64,000 nt of DNA from Pseudomonas sp. CROZ-RG-20F-R04-15. GTDB lineage: Bacteria > Pseudomonadota > Gammaproteobacteria > Pseudomonadales > Pseudomonadaceae. Shown here piece by piece: positions 9,301-17,764 of this stretch. The translations under genes and the position numbers were made by a program. How positions within the stretch are numbered: the stretch's first letter is position 1; each line of letters begins with the position of its first letter. The notes under the pieces were generated by a model, which was not told where the DNA came from, did no database searches, and was given only the letters and a program-made list of their open reading frames with translations. Location: positions 1-64,000 of the forward strand of contig NZ_JAKNQL010000029.1 in NCBI RefSeq assembly GCF_022662375.1. Direction: 5' to 3'.

Positions 9301-10282
9301 CAAACGCGGCACCTTCGTCATGCCGACCCTGATCGAGCTGGAAAGCTTCGACGAGCTGCAACGCGAGATCTTCGGCCCGGTGCTGCACGTGGTGCGCTAC
9401 AAGCGTAAAGAGATCGATCAACTGATCGCTCAGATCAACGCTTCCGGTTATGGCCTGACGCTGGGTGTGCACACGCGGATCGACGAGACCATCGCCAAGG
9501 TGATCGACAACGTCAACGCCGGTAACGTCTACGTTAACCGCAACATCGTGGGTGCCGTGGTTGGCGTACAGCCGTTCGGCGGCGAAGGCCTGTCGGGCAC
9601 TGGCCCGAAAGCCGGTGGTCCGTTGTATCTGTACCGTTTGCTGGCGACCCGTCCTACTGACGCCATCGAACAATCCTTCGCTCGCGGTGATGCTGCCGTG
9701 GCCCCGGATGTTCGTCTGCGCGATGTCATGAGCAAACCACTGAACGCGCTGAAAGCCTGGGCTGAAAGCAACAAGTACGCCGACCTGAGCACCCTGTGCA
9801 TGCAGTACGCTGCGCAATCGCAGAGCGGCATCACCCGCATGCTGGCCGGCCCGACCGGCGAGAAAAACAGCTATGCGATTCTGCCGCGCGAGCACGTGCT
9901 GTGCCTGGCCGAGGTTGAAGGTGATCTGCTGACGCAACTGGCTGCGGTATTGGCCGTAGGCGGTTCGGCGGTATGGCCGGAGTCCGACATCAGCAAGGCC
10001 TTGTTCGCACGCCTGCCGAAGGACATTCAGGCGCGGATCAAGCTGGTTGCCGACTGGAATAAAGACGAGGTGGTGTTTGATGCGGTTCTGCATCACGGCC
10101 ATTCCGACCAGTTGCGCGGCGTTTGCCAGCAGATTGCCAAGCGTGCCGGCGCGATTGTTGGGGTTCAGGGCTTGTCCCAGGGCGAGACCAACATTGCCCT
10201 GGAGCGTCTGGTGATCGAGCGCGCGCTGAGCGTTAACACTGCGGCGGCGGGTGGTAATGCGAGCTTGATGACCATCGGCTAA
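6329..10282 (+). CDS. putA: Trifunctional PutA: repressor, proline dehydrogenase, pyrroline-5-carboxylate dehydrogenase
   Basis: PutA oxidises proline to glutamate in two steps, passing electrons to the quinone pool, and represses the put genes when proline is absent. The 1317-residue product matches the long trifunctional class (E. coli 1320). The first 45 residues form the ribbon-helix-helix DNA-binding domain (TTLGVKLDDPTRERLKAAA). The FAD proline dehydrogenase barrel lies at about 240-570, and the aldehyde dehydrogenase domain from about 640, with the nucleophile in SAGQRCSALR (Cys915) and the general-base region IAETGGQNA. A C-terminal domain follows. The start at 6329 has GAGG upstream and begins exactly at the DNA-binding domain. 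Confidence 0.97.
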   Translation: MATTTLGVKLDDPTRERLKAAATSIDRTPHWLIKQAIFNYLEKLEGGATLTELNGLTAKDADEAGEVHTDHAHQCFLEFAESILPQSVLRASITAAYRRPEPEVVPMLIEQARLPVAMAEATNKLAASIAEKLRNQKSAGGRAGIVQGLLQEFSLSSQEGVALMCLAEALLRIPDKGTRDALIRDKISTGNWHPHLGNSPSLFVNAATWGLLLTGKLVSTHNEAGLTSSLSRIIGKSGEPMIRKGVDMAMRLMGEQFVTGETIAEALANASKFEAKGFRYSYDMLGEAALTEHDAQKYLASYEQAIHSIGKASHGRGIYEGPGISIKLSALHPRYSRAQYERVMDELYPRLLSLTLLAKQYDIGLNIDAEEADRLELSLDLLERLCFEPQLTGWNGIGFVIQAYQKRCPYVIDYVIDLARRSRHRLMIRLVKGAYWDSEIKRAQVEGLEGYPVYTRKVYTDVSYIACARKLLSVPEVIYPQFATHNAHTLSAIYHIAGQNYYPGQYEFQCLHGMGEPLYEQVVGKVSEGKLNRPCRVYAPVGTHETLLAYLVRRLLENGANTSFVNRIADQSISIQELVADPVAQIEQMATVEGGFGLPHPRIPLPRDLYGAERANSSGIDMANEHRLASLSCALLATAHTDWKAAPMLGCASSNETPAPVLNPSDHRDVVGHVQEATVEDVDNAIQCALNAAPIWQATPPAERAAILERAADLMEGEIQPLMGLLAREAGKTYANAIAEVREAVDFLRYYAVQARNDFSNDAHRPLGPVVCISPWNFPLAIFSGQVAAALAAGNPVLAKPAEQTPLVAAQAVRLLLEAGIPQGVLQLLPGRGETVGAGLVGDERVKGVMFTGSTEVARLLQRNIAGRLDNQGRPIPLIAETGGQNAMIVDSSALTEQVVIDVVSSAFDSAGQRCSALRVLCLQEDSADRVIEMLKGAMAESRLGNPERLSVDIGPVIDAEAKAGIDKHIQGMRDKGRNVYQVAIADTEEVKRGTFVMPTLIELESFDELQREIFGPVLHVVRYKRKEIDQLIAQINASGYGLTLGVHTRIDETIAKVIDNVNAGNVYVNRNIVGAVVGVQPFGGEGLSGTGPKAGGPLYLYRLLATRPTDAIEQSFARGDAAVAPDVRLRDVMSKPLNALKAWAESNKYADLSTLCMQYAAQSQSGITRMLAGPTGEKNSYAILPREHVLCLAEVEGDLLTQLAAVLAVGGSAVWPESDISKALFARLPKDIQARIKLVADWNKDEVVFDAVLHHGHSDQLRGVCQQIAKRAGAIVGVQGLSQGETNIALERLVIERALSVNTAAAGGNASLMTIG

Positions 10283-10331
10283 TACCGATAAACCGGGCAC
10301 CTGCATAGGTGCCCGGCATAGCAACAGTCCC

Positions 10332-10421
10332 TGTGGGAGCGAGCTTGCTCGCGAAAGCGGTTTGCCAGTCAACTCATCTGTTGAATGTGCCGACCTCTTC
10401 GCGAGCAAGCTCGCTCCCACA
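10332..10421. repeat. REP doublet (BIME), copy 2
   Basis: This has the same inverted pair as the other REP doublets but with a matched change in both arms (GCTTGC / GCAAGC instead of GCCTGC / GCAGGC), so pairing is conserved. The spacer ends in TGTTGAATGTGCCGACCTCT, similar to the spacers of the doublets at 25884 and 41107. It lies between putA and the acyl-CoA dehydrogenase gene. Confidence 0.95.
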
Positions 10422-10539
10422 GTGGTTTGTGGTGTTTGCAAAGTTGTTGCGCGGCTCCAACATCACGCTTATCAATCATCCTGTTCAGCCTTTATCAGCA
10501 CGCCTAGACTCGGCCCAACCCAATTTCAGGTAAGCCGCC

Positions 10540-12342
10540 ATGTCCGAGACGCTGCTCAGTTCCCGCAATCTGGCTTTCGAGCTGTACGAAGTCCTTGATG
10601 CCGAGGGCCTGACCCGGCGTGAGCGCTTTGCCGAGCACAATCGCGAGACCTTCGACGCCGCCATCGGCACCGCGCGCAACATTGCCGAGAAATACTTCGC
10701 ACCGCACAACCGCAAGGGCGACGAGAACGAGCCGCGCTATGAAGACGGTCAGGCGATTCTGATTCCGGAAGTGAAGCCGGCGGTGGATGCCTTCCTCGAG
10801 GCTGGGTTCCTCAACGCTGCGAGAAGTTTCGACGCTGGCGGCATGCAATTGCCTACATTGCTGTCGCAAGCCTGCTTCGCGCATTTCCAGTCAGCCAACG
10901 CGGCTTCGACGTCCTACCCGTTCCTGACCATGGGCGCGGCGAATCTGATTGAGAGCTTTGGCACGGACGAGCAGAAACAACGCTTCCTGCAACCGATGAT
11001 CGACGGCCGCTTCTTCGGCACCATGGCGCTGACCGAGCCGCACGCCGGTTCGTCGCTGTCGGATATTCGTACGCGCGCCGAGCCCGCGTCCGACGGCACT
11101 TATCGCCTGAAGGGCAACAAGATCTTCATTTCCGGCGGCGATCACCCGCTCTCGGAAAACATCGTGCACATGGTCCTGGCCAAACTGCCGGACGCACCGG
11201 CGGGCGTAAAAGGCATTTCGCTGTTTATCGTGCCGAAGTTTCTGGTCAACGATGACGGCAGCCTCGGCCCACGCAATGACGTGCTGCTGGCCGGGCTGTT
11301 CCACAAGATGGGCTGGCGCGGCACCACCTCCACGGCGCTGAACTTCGGCGATAACGGTGAGTGTGTCGGCTATCTGGTAGGCGAGCCGCATCGCGGTCTG
11401 AGTTACATGTTCCAGATGATGAACGAAGCGCGGATCGGCGTCGGCATGGGCGCAGTGATGCTCGGTTATGCCGGCTACTTGTATTCGCTGGAGTACGGCC
11501 GCGAGCGGCCGCAGGGGCGCGTGCCGGACAGCAAGGATCCGACTACGGCACCAGTGGCGATCATTCAGCACGCGGACGTCAGACGCATGCTGTTGACGCA
11601 GAAATCCTACGTTGAAGGCGCATTTGATCTCGGCTTGTACGCGGCGCGTTTGTTCGATGACACCACGACGCTTGCGACCGAAGTCGAACGTAAACAGGCG
11701 CATGAGTTGCTGGATCTGCTGACGCCGATCGTCAAATCCTGGCCGTCGGAGTTCTGCCTGAAGGCCAACGAACTGGCGATCCAGATTCTCGGCGGCCATG
11801 GCTACACCCGCGAGTACCCGGTGGAGCAGTACTACCGCGATAACCGCTTGAATCCGATTCACGAAGGCACCCACGGCATTCAATCGCTGGACTTGCTCGG
11901 GCGCAAATTGGCGCAGAACGGTGGTGCCGGGTTGAAACAACTGATCCGGTTGATCGCCACCACCGCTGAACGCGCGACAGCGTACGAATCGCTGACCGCA
12001 CTGCGTGAGCCTTTAGAGAAACTGGTGGCGCGCCTGCAAACGGTGACCATCGGCCTGCTGACCGATCTGGCACAGGGCAAGGTCAACACCAGCCTGGCGA
12101 ATTCGGCGTTGTACCTGAAGGTCTTCGGCCACACGGTGATTGGCTGGCGCTGGCTGGAGCAGGCGATTCGTGCCGAGGAAGGGTTGGCCAAGGGTAACGC
12201 GGCGGATGCTGACTTCTATAAAGGCAAGTTGCAGGCCGCGCGGTATTTCCTGACGTGGGAAGTGCCGGGTTGCCACCATGAACTGGCGTTGCTGGAGGCG
12301 CGGGATGATACGTGTCTGGCGATGCAGGATGCGTGGTTCTGA
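10540..12342 (+). CDS. Acyl-CoA dehydrogenase, long (about 600 aa) class
   Basis: This FAD enzyme should introduce a trans-2,3 double bond into an acyl-CoA and pass electrons to ETF. The 600-residue product has an N-terminal helical extension, the flavin-binding motif MALTEPHAGSSLSDIRTRA around residues 165-185, a middle beta domain and a C-terminal helical bundle with ILGGHGYTREYPVEQYYRD. Length and architecture place it with the large acyl-CoA dehydrogenases that include DmdC-type 3-methylmercaptopropionyl-CoA dehydrogenases, rather than the short-chain 380-residue class. The substrate cannot be read from sequence. It is a single gene, with no beta-oxidation partners alongside. Confidence 0.9.
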   Translation: MSETLLSSRNLAFELYEVLDAEGLTRRERFAEHNRETFDAAIGTARNIAEKYFAPHNRKGDENEPRYEDGQAILIPEVKPAVDAFLEAGFLNAARSFDAGGMQLPTLLSQACFAHFQSANAASTSYPFLTMGAANLIESFGTDEQKQRFLQPMIDGRFFGTMALTEPHAGSSLSDIRTRAEPASDGTYRLKGNKIFISGGDHPLSENIVHMVLAKLPDAPAGVKGISLFIVPKFLVNDDGSLGPRNDVLLAGLFHKMGWRGTTSTALNFGDNGECVGYLVGEPHRGLSYMFQMMNEARIGVGMGAVMLGYAGYLYSLEYGRERPQGRVPDSKDPTTAPVAIIQHADVRRMLLTQKSYVEGAFDLGLYAARLFDDTTTLATEVERKQAHELLDLLTPIVKSWPSEFCLKANELAIQILGGHGYTREYPVEQYYRDNRLNPIHEGTHGIQSLDLLGRKLAQNGGAGLKQLIRLIATTAERATAYESLTALREPLEKLVARLQTVTIGLLTDLAQGKVNTSLANSALYLKVFGHTVIGWRWLEQAIRAEEGLAKGNAADADFYKGKLQAARYFLTWEVPGCHHELALLEARDDTCLAMQDAWF

Positions 12343-12376
12343 TCGAGCCGTTGAGTTACCCACTCACACTTAAAAC

Positions 12377-12412
12377 ATTTGCACACCTGTCAGGTTTTAC
12401 AGGTGTGCAAAT
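12377..12412. promoter_or_regulatory. Perfect 14-bp inverted repeat upstream of orphan gene
   Basis: ATTTGCACACCTGT and ACAGGTGTGCAAAT are perfect inverse copies separated by 8 bases (CAGGTTTT). It is not followed by a T run on the plus strand, so it is a poor terminator for the upstream dehydrogenase. It lies 95 bases before the start of the AT-richer orphan gene and could be an operator. Confidence 0.55.
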
Positions 12413-12507
12413 CAGGAGCTGGCGATAGGCTGTTCTCGCCTGACATGCAGTTTGCCCGGCAAGTATGGATTTGAAGTACACCTTCCACTCCGAGCGAGTC
12501 AGACATC

Positions 12508-13233
12508 ATGAGCAGCAAAACAATCGAAGAACGATTCATCAAGCTTTCGGGGGTTGTGACCGAGGACTACTGCATTCTCGCTTCCACCTCAGCCACGTCC
12601 CTGCGCAACGGTACGGTCTGGACGAACAAGGATTCAACCGTATCCACTGTCATCAGCAAAAATCATCAACGATTGTCGGATGAAAAGACCCGGATCAGTA
12701 TCGTAATGACTCCAGGCGATAACGAACTTGATACTAAAACTACCGCAACGGCAATGTTTGAAGTGACTTCTGTGGGCGATCACTATTTATCGACACATCG
12801 TGTCACCTACAAGGACTTTACCCACATGCAAGACAATCAATGGAATGCTACGGTGTACGGCACTCCATTGCTTAATGACACCTCAGAATCGTTAATCGAC
12901 CCCTATGTCATGCTCAACGAATATCAGTTTTTCATGGCGGCCAGAGTCAATGACAACGTGAAAGATGAGGGCAGCCAAGAGCGCATCAGCAAAAAAATCT
13001 ACACCAAGTTAGCCAACGATCTTTACAGCAATGAAATTGTGACCCCTTACAAGACCTATACCAATTCCAAGGCTTTCAACAACGACGACATGTTCAGAAC
13101 ATTGGCGTCAGACGATCTTTACGTTGATGAGTCAGCCGAGTGGCTGGTCAAGGAGAAACAGGTTTACTACTTGCTTACCTTTGGCGGAGTCGACTTTTAC
13201 GGTAGAGAACTCCGCCTGATCAAAGCTGAGTAG
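12508..13233 (+). CDS. Orphan hypothetical protein, 241 aa
   Basis: I do not recognise this protein. It has no signal peptide, membrane helix or known motif. It is rich in Thr, Ser, Asn and Asp, and its pattern of alternating polar and hydrophobic residues (for example TRISIVMTPG, QVYYLLTFGGVDFYGREL near the C-terminus) suggests a soluble, mainly beta protein. Base composition is clearly AT-richer than the flanking genes, which suggests horizontal acquisition. It stands alone between an acyl-CoA dehydrogenase and a convergent chemoreceptor, with a perfect inverted repeat upstream and a GC-rich hairpin downstream. The ATG at 12508 is the first in frame and gives an MSSKTIEERF start; its ribosome site is weak. 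Confidence 0.7.
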   Translation: MSSKTIEERFIKLSGVVTEDYCILASTSATSLRNGTVWTNKDSTVSTVISKNHQRLSDEKTRISIVMTPGDNELDTKTTATAMFEVTSVGDHYLSTHRVTYKDFTHMQDNQWNATVYGTPLLNDTSESLIDPYVMLNEYQFFMAARVNDNVKDEGSQERISKKIYTKLANDLYSNEIVTPYKTYTNSKAFNNDDMFRTLASDDLYVDESAEWLVKEKQVYYLLTFGGVDFYGRELRLIKAE

Positions 13234-13243
13234 TAATTCGCCC

Positions 13244-13265
13244 GACGCGCCTCAACCGGCGCGTC
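13244..13265. terminator. GC hairpin between convergent genes
   Basis: GACGCGCC and GGCGCGTC form an 8-bp perfect stem with a 6-base loop, 11 bases after the stop of the orphan gene and 21 bases beyond the stop of the convergent chemoreceptor. There is no clear T run on either side, so it is a terminator-like hairpin rather than a certain intrinsic terminator. Confidence 0.45.
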
Positions 13266-13286
13266 GAACTGAAAAAGCCAACGTTA

Positions 13287-15224
13287 TCAATTCAATCGGA
13301 ACCCACCCATCTGCCGCGCCAGATCATCCGCCAGTTTCTGCAGCATCTGGCAGTCTTCACGACAGGCCCGAACCTCCCCCGCCGTCGCCCGCGCCAAATC
13401 AGAAATCCCCTGCACATTGCGGTTGATCTCTTCCGTCACCGCCGACTGCTCTTCCGTCGCCGTCGCCACCTGATGGTTCATGTCACTGATGCGCTCGACC
13501 TGGCCGGTTATCGCCGTCAACGACGCCCCGGTGCGCTGGCTCGACTCAACCCCGGTGCCGGTTGCGGCCTGACCGGTGCGCATCGACGACACAGCGTTTT
13601 CCGCGCCTTGCTTGAGGCTGCCGATCATCTGCTGGATTTCGTCGGTGGAGGCCTGCGTCCTGCGCGCCAAAGTACGCACTTCATCAGCAACAACCGCAAA
13701 GCCACGCCCCATATCCCCGGCTCGGGCCGCCTCGATGGCGGCATTGAGCGCCAACAGATTGGTCTGCTCGGACACACCACGAATCACCGCCAATACAGAA
13801 TCGATCGAAGCCACCTGATGCGCCAGCTCGCCGACCGCACCCGCCGCCACACCAATCTCATCGGACATGCTTTCAATATGCTTGATCGAGCCGCCGACCA
13901 CTTCCCGCGCCTGCATCGCCTCATCCCGCGCGGTTTGCGAGGCCAGCGCCGCATTACCGGCGTTCTGCGCAATTTCTTGCACGGTCAGGCCCATCTCGTG
14001 AACGGCAGTGGCAACCATGTCAGTCATTTCCTGCTGACGGCCAGAGCGCTCAGCGGTGTTTTCCACTACCTTCGCCACCTGCCCCACGGCCGTACGCAGG
14101 CGCTCGCTGGTGGTCAGTACTTCGCCGATCATCCCGCGCTGGCTGTCGAGGAAACGATTGAAGCCGCGAGCGAGGTCGCCCAGTTCATCGGCACGGCTGG
14201 AATCTAACCGGTGGGTCAAATCTCCACCACCGCTACCGATTGCTACCAGCGCGGCTGTTACTTGGCGAATCGGCCGCACCAGACCTTGCGCCAGCCACAC
14301 CACCAACGCGAGGCACACCAGTGCCACCGCCAGACCGATACCGCCGCTCATCCACATCGCTTTACGGGCTTCGGCGTAGATCTGTGATTGCGGCACTTCG
14401 GCCACTAGCGTCCAGCCCAGATCGCGCAAAGGCAGACTGAAGGCGAGAAAGTCTTCGCCATCTCTTTGGAAGCTGCTGCTCACAGCATTTTTTTGACCCA
14501 TGACGGCTTGAGCAGCGGAGGCGCCAATCTGCTCCGTTAGCGTGCGTTTACCACTGAATTGCGCCTCGGGATGCACCTGGATCAAACCGTCGGAACGCAC
14601 GAGATAGACCTTGCCGCGCTCGCCAAAACTGAAGTTGTGGATCAGCTCCGACAACTCTTTCATGCTCAAACCGAGCCCGGCCACGCCGACCACTTTGCCG
14701 GCCTGCTCGACCTTCAAATCAATGAACAGCGCCAATTCTCCGGTGGCCCCGTCGTTGTCGATATTGAGGGTGCGCGGCTGATTGCTGTCGAGGAATGAGT
14801 AGAACCAGGCATCGGCCGGTTTGGCGCGACTGAGGGTGCGATCCAGGCCTTTTTCGGTGATGTAGTGATTGGATTCGGTGCCGATGATCAACGCCGTGAA
14901 AGCTTTATGTTCGGCACGGATGCCTTCCAGATACTGCGCGAAGCCCGCCGTCTTGCTGCTGTCTTCGCCAGTAGCGAGCCAGTCGCGGACCATGGTGTTG
15001 CTGGCAATGTCCTTGGCCGCCGTCAGCGGTTGCACGAGGATCCGTTCGATATCGTTGCGCGTCGCTTCAATGCTCGACGGCAGTGCTTGTTCGACCAGAT
15101 AGCTCTGGGCGAGGCGGTTGACCACCAGGGTATAAATGCCAACCACGATCAGGATACTGACCAGCAGGGCGGTGCCCATGCTGAGAATCAGCTGCCATTG
15201 AATACTGCGTCGCCACAACTGCAT
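13287..15224 (-). CDS. Methyl-accepting chemotaxis protein with periplasmic Cache-type sensor
   Basis: This membrane chemoreceptor should signal to CheA/CheW. The 645-residue product has a first membrane helix at about residues 12-33, a large periplasmic region to about 285 with double-Cache features (ITEKGLDRTLS, DAWFYSFLDS, GKVVGVAGLGLSMKELSELI), and a second helix (GGIGLAVALVCLALVVWLA). A HAMP domain and the cytoplasmic coiled coil follow, with the conserved hairpin tip QTNLLALNAAIEAARAG. I placed the start at 15224 (MQLWRRSIQW), directly before the first membrane helix; an upstream TTG extension is unlikely. The ligand is unknown. A second, different receptor is encoded nearby on the other strand. 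Confidence 0.92.
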   Translation of the reverse strand: MQLWRRSIQWQLILSMGTALLVSILIVVGIYTLVVNRLAQSYLVEQALPSSIEATRNDIERILVQPLTAAKDIASNTMVRDWLATGEDSSKTAGFAQYLEGIRAEHKAFTALIIGTESNHYITEKGLDRTLSRAKPADAWFYSFLDSNQPRTLNIDNDGATGELALFIDLKVEQAGKVVGVAGLGLSMKELSELIHNFSFGERGKVYLVRSDGLIQVHPEAQFSGKRTLTEQIGASAAQAVMGQKNAVSSSFQRDGEDFLAFSLPLRDLGWTLVAEVPQSQIYAEARKAMWMSGGIGLAVALVCLALVVWLAQGLVRPIRQVTAALVAIGSGGGDLTHRLDSSRADELGDLARGFNRFLDSQRGMIGEVLTTSERLRTAVGQVAKVVENTAERSGRQQEMTDMVATAVHEMGLTVQEIAQNAGNAALASQTARDEAMQAREVVGGSIKHIESMSDEIGVAAGAVGELAHQVASIDSVLAVIRGVSEQTNLLALNAAIEAARAGDMGRGFAVVADEVRTLARRTQASTDEIQQMIGSLKQGAENAVSSMRTGQAATGTGVESSQRTGASLTAITGQVERISDMNHQVATATEEQSAVTEEINRNVQGISDLARATAGEVRACREDCQMLQKLADDLARQMGGFRLN

Positions 15225-15323
15225 GGAGCACCCCCAAAGAATAAGTGGCCGAAACAATGCAACAGCCGTGCCGATTGTATACAACCCAGTCGACAATCTA
15301 TTCTTTGGTTGTGCGCAGCTCCA

Positions 15324-15626
15324 TCAACCCTGGTTAATGGTCTTGGCAATCGTGTCGACCGTGGCGCTGACTTGCTCTTGGTAACGGTCGAGTTCTTCCT
15401 GGTGCTGCTTCTTCATTTCGATCTGCTGCGAGCACAGATTCATCGCCGCCAGCACCAGCAAGCGGTCACCGATCAGTGTCGGGTATTTGCGCTTGGTGTC
15501 ATCCAGCGCAGCCTTGAGCATCAGGGCCGCGTCCAGCAGGGTCTGTTCTTCCCCGGCCGGTGCCTTGATCGAATAGTCCTCCCCGAGAATGGAGACGACT
15601 TTTACCCCTGCTGTGTGGTGGTTCAT
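15324..15626 (-). CDS. zapA: Cell division protein ZapA
   Basis: ZapA cross-links FtsZ protofilaments at the division ring. The 100-residue product has the family pattern: a short N-terminal beta region (VKVVSILGEDYSIKAPAGEE), the LIGDRLLVLAAMNL helix and a C-terminal coiled coil. Its ATG overlaps the stop of the preceding small coiled-coil gene (ATGA). In P. aeruginosa this pair lies beside ssrS (6S RNA) and a 5-formyltetrahydrofolate cyclo-ligase gene. Here a chemoreceptor gene follows after only 99 bases and I see no 6S RNA. Confidence 0.93.
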   Translation of the reverse strand: MNHHTAGVKVVSILGEDYSIKAPAGEEQTLLDAALMLKAALDDTKRKYPTLIGDRLLVLAAMNLCSQQIEMKKQHQEELDRYQEQVSATVDTIAKTINQG

Positions 15627-15853
15627 GCGCTGACAGGACCTGCGTTGACGCGATCAACCAAGGCTTGAATGCGGGCAGCGGTGGCGCCGTGTTTTTCTTC
15701 CTGCTCCATCAGGTTCAGTTGCAGGCTTTCGTTTTCATCCTTGGCCTGGGCCAGTTCCGTGGACAGGGTCTGGTTGGTTTGCGCAAGGCTCTGGTTCTGT
15801 TGCACCAGGTCGCTGACGAGCTGTTCCAATTGGCTGAGGGATGCTTCCAACAT
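15623..15853 (-). CDS. TIGR02449-type small coiled-coil protein next to ZapA
   Basis: The 76-residue product is almost entirely a coiled coil with heptad leucines (LEQLVSDLVQQNQSLAQTNQ). It matches the conserved small TIGR02449/ZapB-like protein encoded upstream of zapA in pseudomonads, probably a cell-division accessory factor. I chose the ATG at 15853 because GGAAG precedes it and the coiled coil begins there; the frame is open to 16051 but the extra part looks non-coding. It overlaps the zapA start by 4 bases, so the two are co-translated. Confidence 0.85.
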   Translation of the reverse strand: MLEASLSQLEQLVSDLVQQNQSLAQTNQTLSTELAQAKDENESLQLNLMEQEEKHGATAARIQALVDRVNAGPVSA

Positions 15854-16131
15854 TTTGATCTTCCAAGCGTTTTTCAAAGGGCGCGTACGATAAAGAAAAG
15901 TCACCACGGATGCCAGGGTTAAACCGGCGCAAGGCCTTGATTTTCCTGGTGGCGGACCGTTCCTGCGAGTTTTAAAGACTGTGATCTGCCGATCTGGTTC
16001 CTGCACTTCGTCGCCCAAGCCCTTATGCGACAAATACGCACACCGCCTCAAGACTTTAGTCGTATGACCGATAAGTCATCCATATCGCAGTCTCAGCCCG
16101 CATGGAAGCGGCCCTCTCTTGGTATCCGCCC

Positions 16132-17757
16132 ATGTCCCTTCGCAATATGAATATCGCCCCACGGGCGTTTACCGGCTTCGCCCTGATCGGCGGCCTGATG
16201 CTGATTCTCGGCGTGTTCGCCCTGAACCAGATGAGCAAAATCCGCGGCGCCGCCGAGGACATTTCCTCCAGCAGCGTGCCGAGCATCAAAAACCTCGACG
16301 AGTTCACCCAGCTGACCCTGCGCCTGCGCGTGCTGTCGTACCGCTTGCTGGTCAACCGCGAACCGGACGTGCAACAGAAAACCGTTGAGTTGCTGGACAT
16401 GCGTAATCAGCAGATTCGCGCGGCTCAATCGGCCTACGAGCCACTGATCGGCAGCCCTGCGGAACGTGCAGCGTACGACCAGTACGTGCAACTGCTCGGT
16501 CAGTACCGCCAGATCGAAGACCGCATGAAGAGCCTGTCGCGCAACAATCAGGTGGATGAGCTGCGCACCTTGCTCAACACCGAGTTGCTGAACAACTCCG
16601 AAGCGGTGAATACCGTGCTCAACCGTCTGATGCAAATCAATGGCGAGCAGATCAGTGAGACCAATCAGCAAGCGGCCGATCAGTATTCTTCGGCATTCGA
16701 CCTGGTCGTGACGCTGTTGGTGATCGCCACTGGCCTGACGTTCCTGTTCGCCTGGCTGCTGACCACCAGCATCACCAAACCGATTTCGAAAGCATTGGAC
16801 GCTGCGGAAACCATCGCTGAAGGCAATCTGACTCAGCCGATTCACGTCGATGGCAGCGACGAAGCCGGGCGCCTGCTGGCAGCCATGGCCAAGATGCAAT
16901 CGAAACTGCGTGACACCCTGCAGCGCATTTCCGGTTCGGCCACTCAACTGGCTTCGGCCGCCGAAGAACTGAACAGTGTCACCGACGAAAGCGCGCGCGG
17001 CCTGACTCAGCAGAACAACGAAATCGAACAGGCCGCCACCGCCGTCAACGAGATGACCAGCGCAGTGGAGGAAGTCGCGCGCAACGCCGTGAGCACTTCG
17101 GAAGCCTCGAAGAACGCCACCACCTCGGCAGGTGATGGTCGTGATCTGGTGCAGGAGACCGTCAGCGCCATCGAACGCATGAGCGCCGATGTGCAGAGCA
17201 CTGCGTCGTTGATCGGCGATCTGGCCAATGAATCCCGTGATATCGGCAAGGTGCTGGACGTGATTCGTGGCCTGGCTGATCAAACCAACCTGCTGGCCCT
17301 GAACGCAGCAATTGAAGCGGCGCGTGCCGGTGAAGCCGGGCGTGGTTTTGCCGTGGTGGCAGACGAAGTACGTGCCCTGGCGCATCGTACTCAGCAGTCG
17401 ACCAGCGAAATCGAGCGGATGATCGGCAGCATTCAGAGCGGTACCGAACACGCCGTGGATTCGATGCGCAACAGCACCGAGCGCGCCGAATCGACGCTGA
17501 ACATCGCCCGTGGTGCCGGCATGTCGCTGGACACCATCAACACCGCCATCGTCGAAATCAACGAGCGCAACCTGGTGATCGCCAGCGCCGCCGAAGAACA
17601 GGCGCAAGTGGCGCGGGAAGTGGATCGCAACCTGGTGAACATCCGCGACCTGTCGGTGCAATCGGCGACCGGGGCGAATCAGACGAGTGCGGCGAGCAAT
17701 GAGCTGTCGCGTCTGGCGCTGGACCTGAACAACATGGTTGGGCGGTTTAGCCTTTAA
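16132..17757 (+). CDS. Methyl-accepting chemotaxis protein with four-helix-bundle sensor
   Basis: This chemoreceptor of about 541 residues has its first membrane helix at about residues 12-35 and a periplasmic helical sensor of about 150 residues (4HB_MCP type: KNLDEFTQLTLRLRVLSYRL). A second helix (LVVTLLVIATGLTFLFAWLL), HAMP and a signalling domain with QTNLLALNAAIEAARAGEAG follow. The start is uncertain among ATGs at 16102, 16132 and 16147; none has a strong ribosome site, and 16132 (MSLRNMNIAPRA) best matches related receptors. It has no sequence relation to the nearby receptor outside the HAMP and signalling parts, so the two sense different ligands. Confidence 0.92.
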   Translation: MSLRNMNIAPRAFTGFALIGGLMLILGVFALNQMSKIRGAAEDISSSSVPSIKNLDEFTQLTLRLRVLSYRLLVNREPDVQQKTVELLDMRNQQIRAAQSAYEPLIGSPAERAAYDQYVQLLGQYRQIEDRMKSLSRNNQVDELRTLLNTELLNNSEAVNTVLNRLMQINGEQISETNQQAADQYSSAFDLVVTLLVIATGLTFLFAWLLTTSITKPISKALDAAETIAEGNLTQPIHVDGSDEAGRLLAAMAKMQSKLRDTLQRISGSATQLASAAEELNSVTDESARGLTQQNNEIEQAATAVNEMTSAVEEVARNAVSTSEASKNATTSAGDGRDLVQETVSAIERMSADVQSTASLIGDLANESRDIGKVLDVIRGLADQTNLLALNAAIEAARAGEAGRGFAVVADEVRALAHRTQQSTSEIERMIGSIQSGTEHAVDSMRNSTERAESTLNIARGAGMSLDTINTAIVEINERNLVIASAAEEQAQVAREVDRNLVNIRDLSVQSATGANQTSAASNELSRLALDLNNMVGRFSL

Positions 17758-17764
17758 GATCAAA

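Noticed and set aside
6101..10441. A very long open frame antisense to putA (about 1450 codons)
   Set aside because: It mirrors the codon pattern of putA in high-GC DNA, has no recognisable domain, and runs across the putA promoter and the REP doublet. putA has complete, ordered domains.
15225..16101. Possible 6S RNA (ssrS) near zapA
   Set aside because: I looked on both sides of the zapA pair because ssrS is usual there. One gap is only 99 bp, and the other shows no long closed-stem structure with a central bubble that I could recognise.
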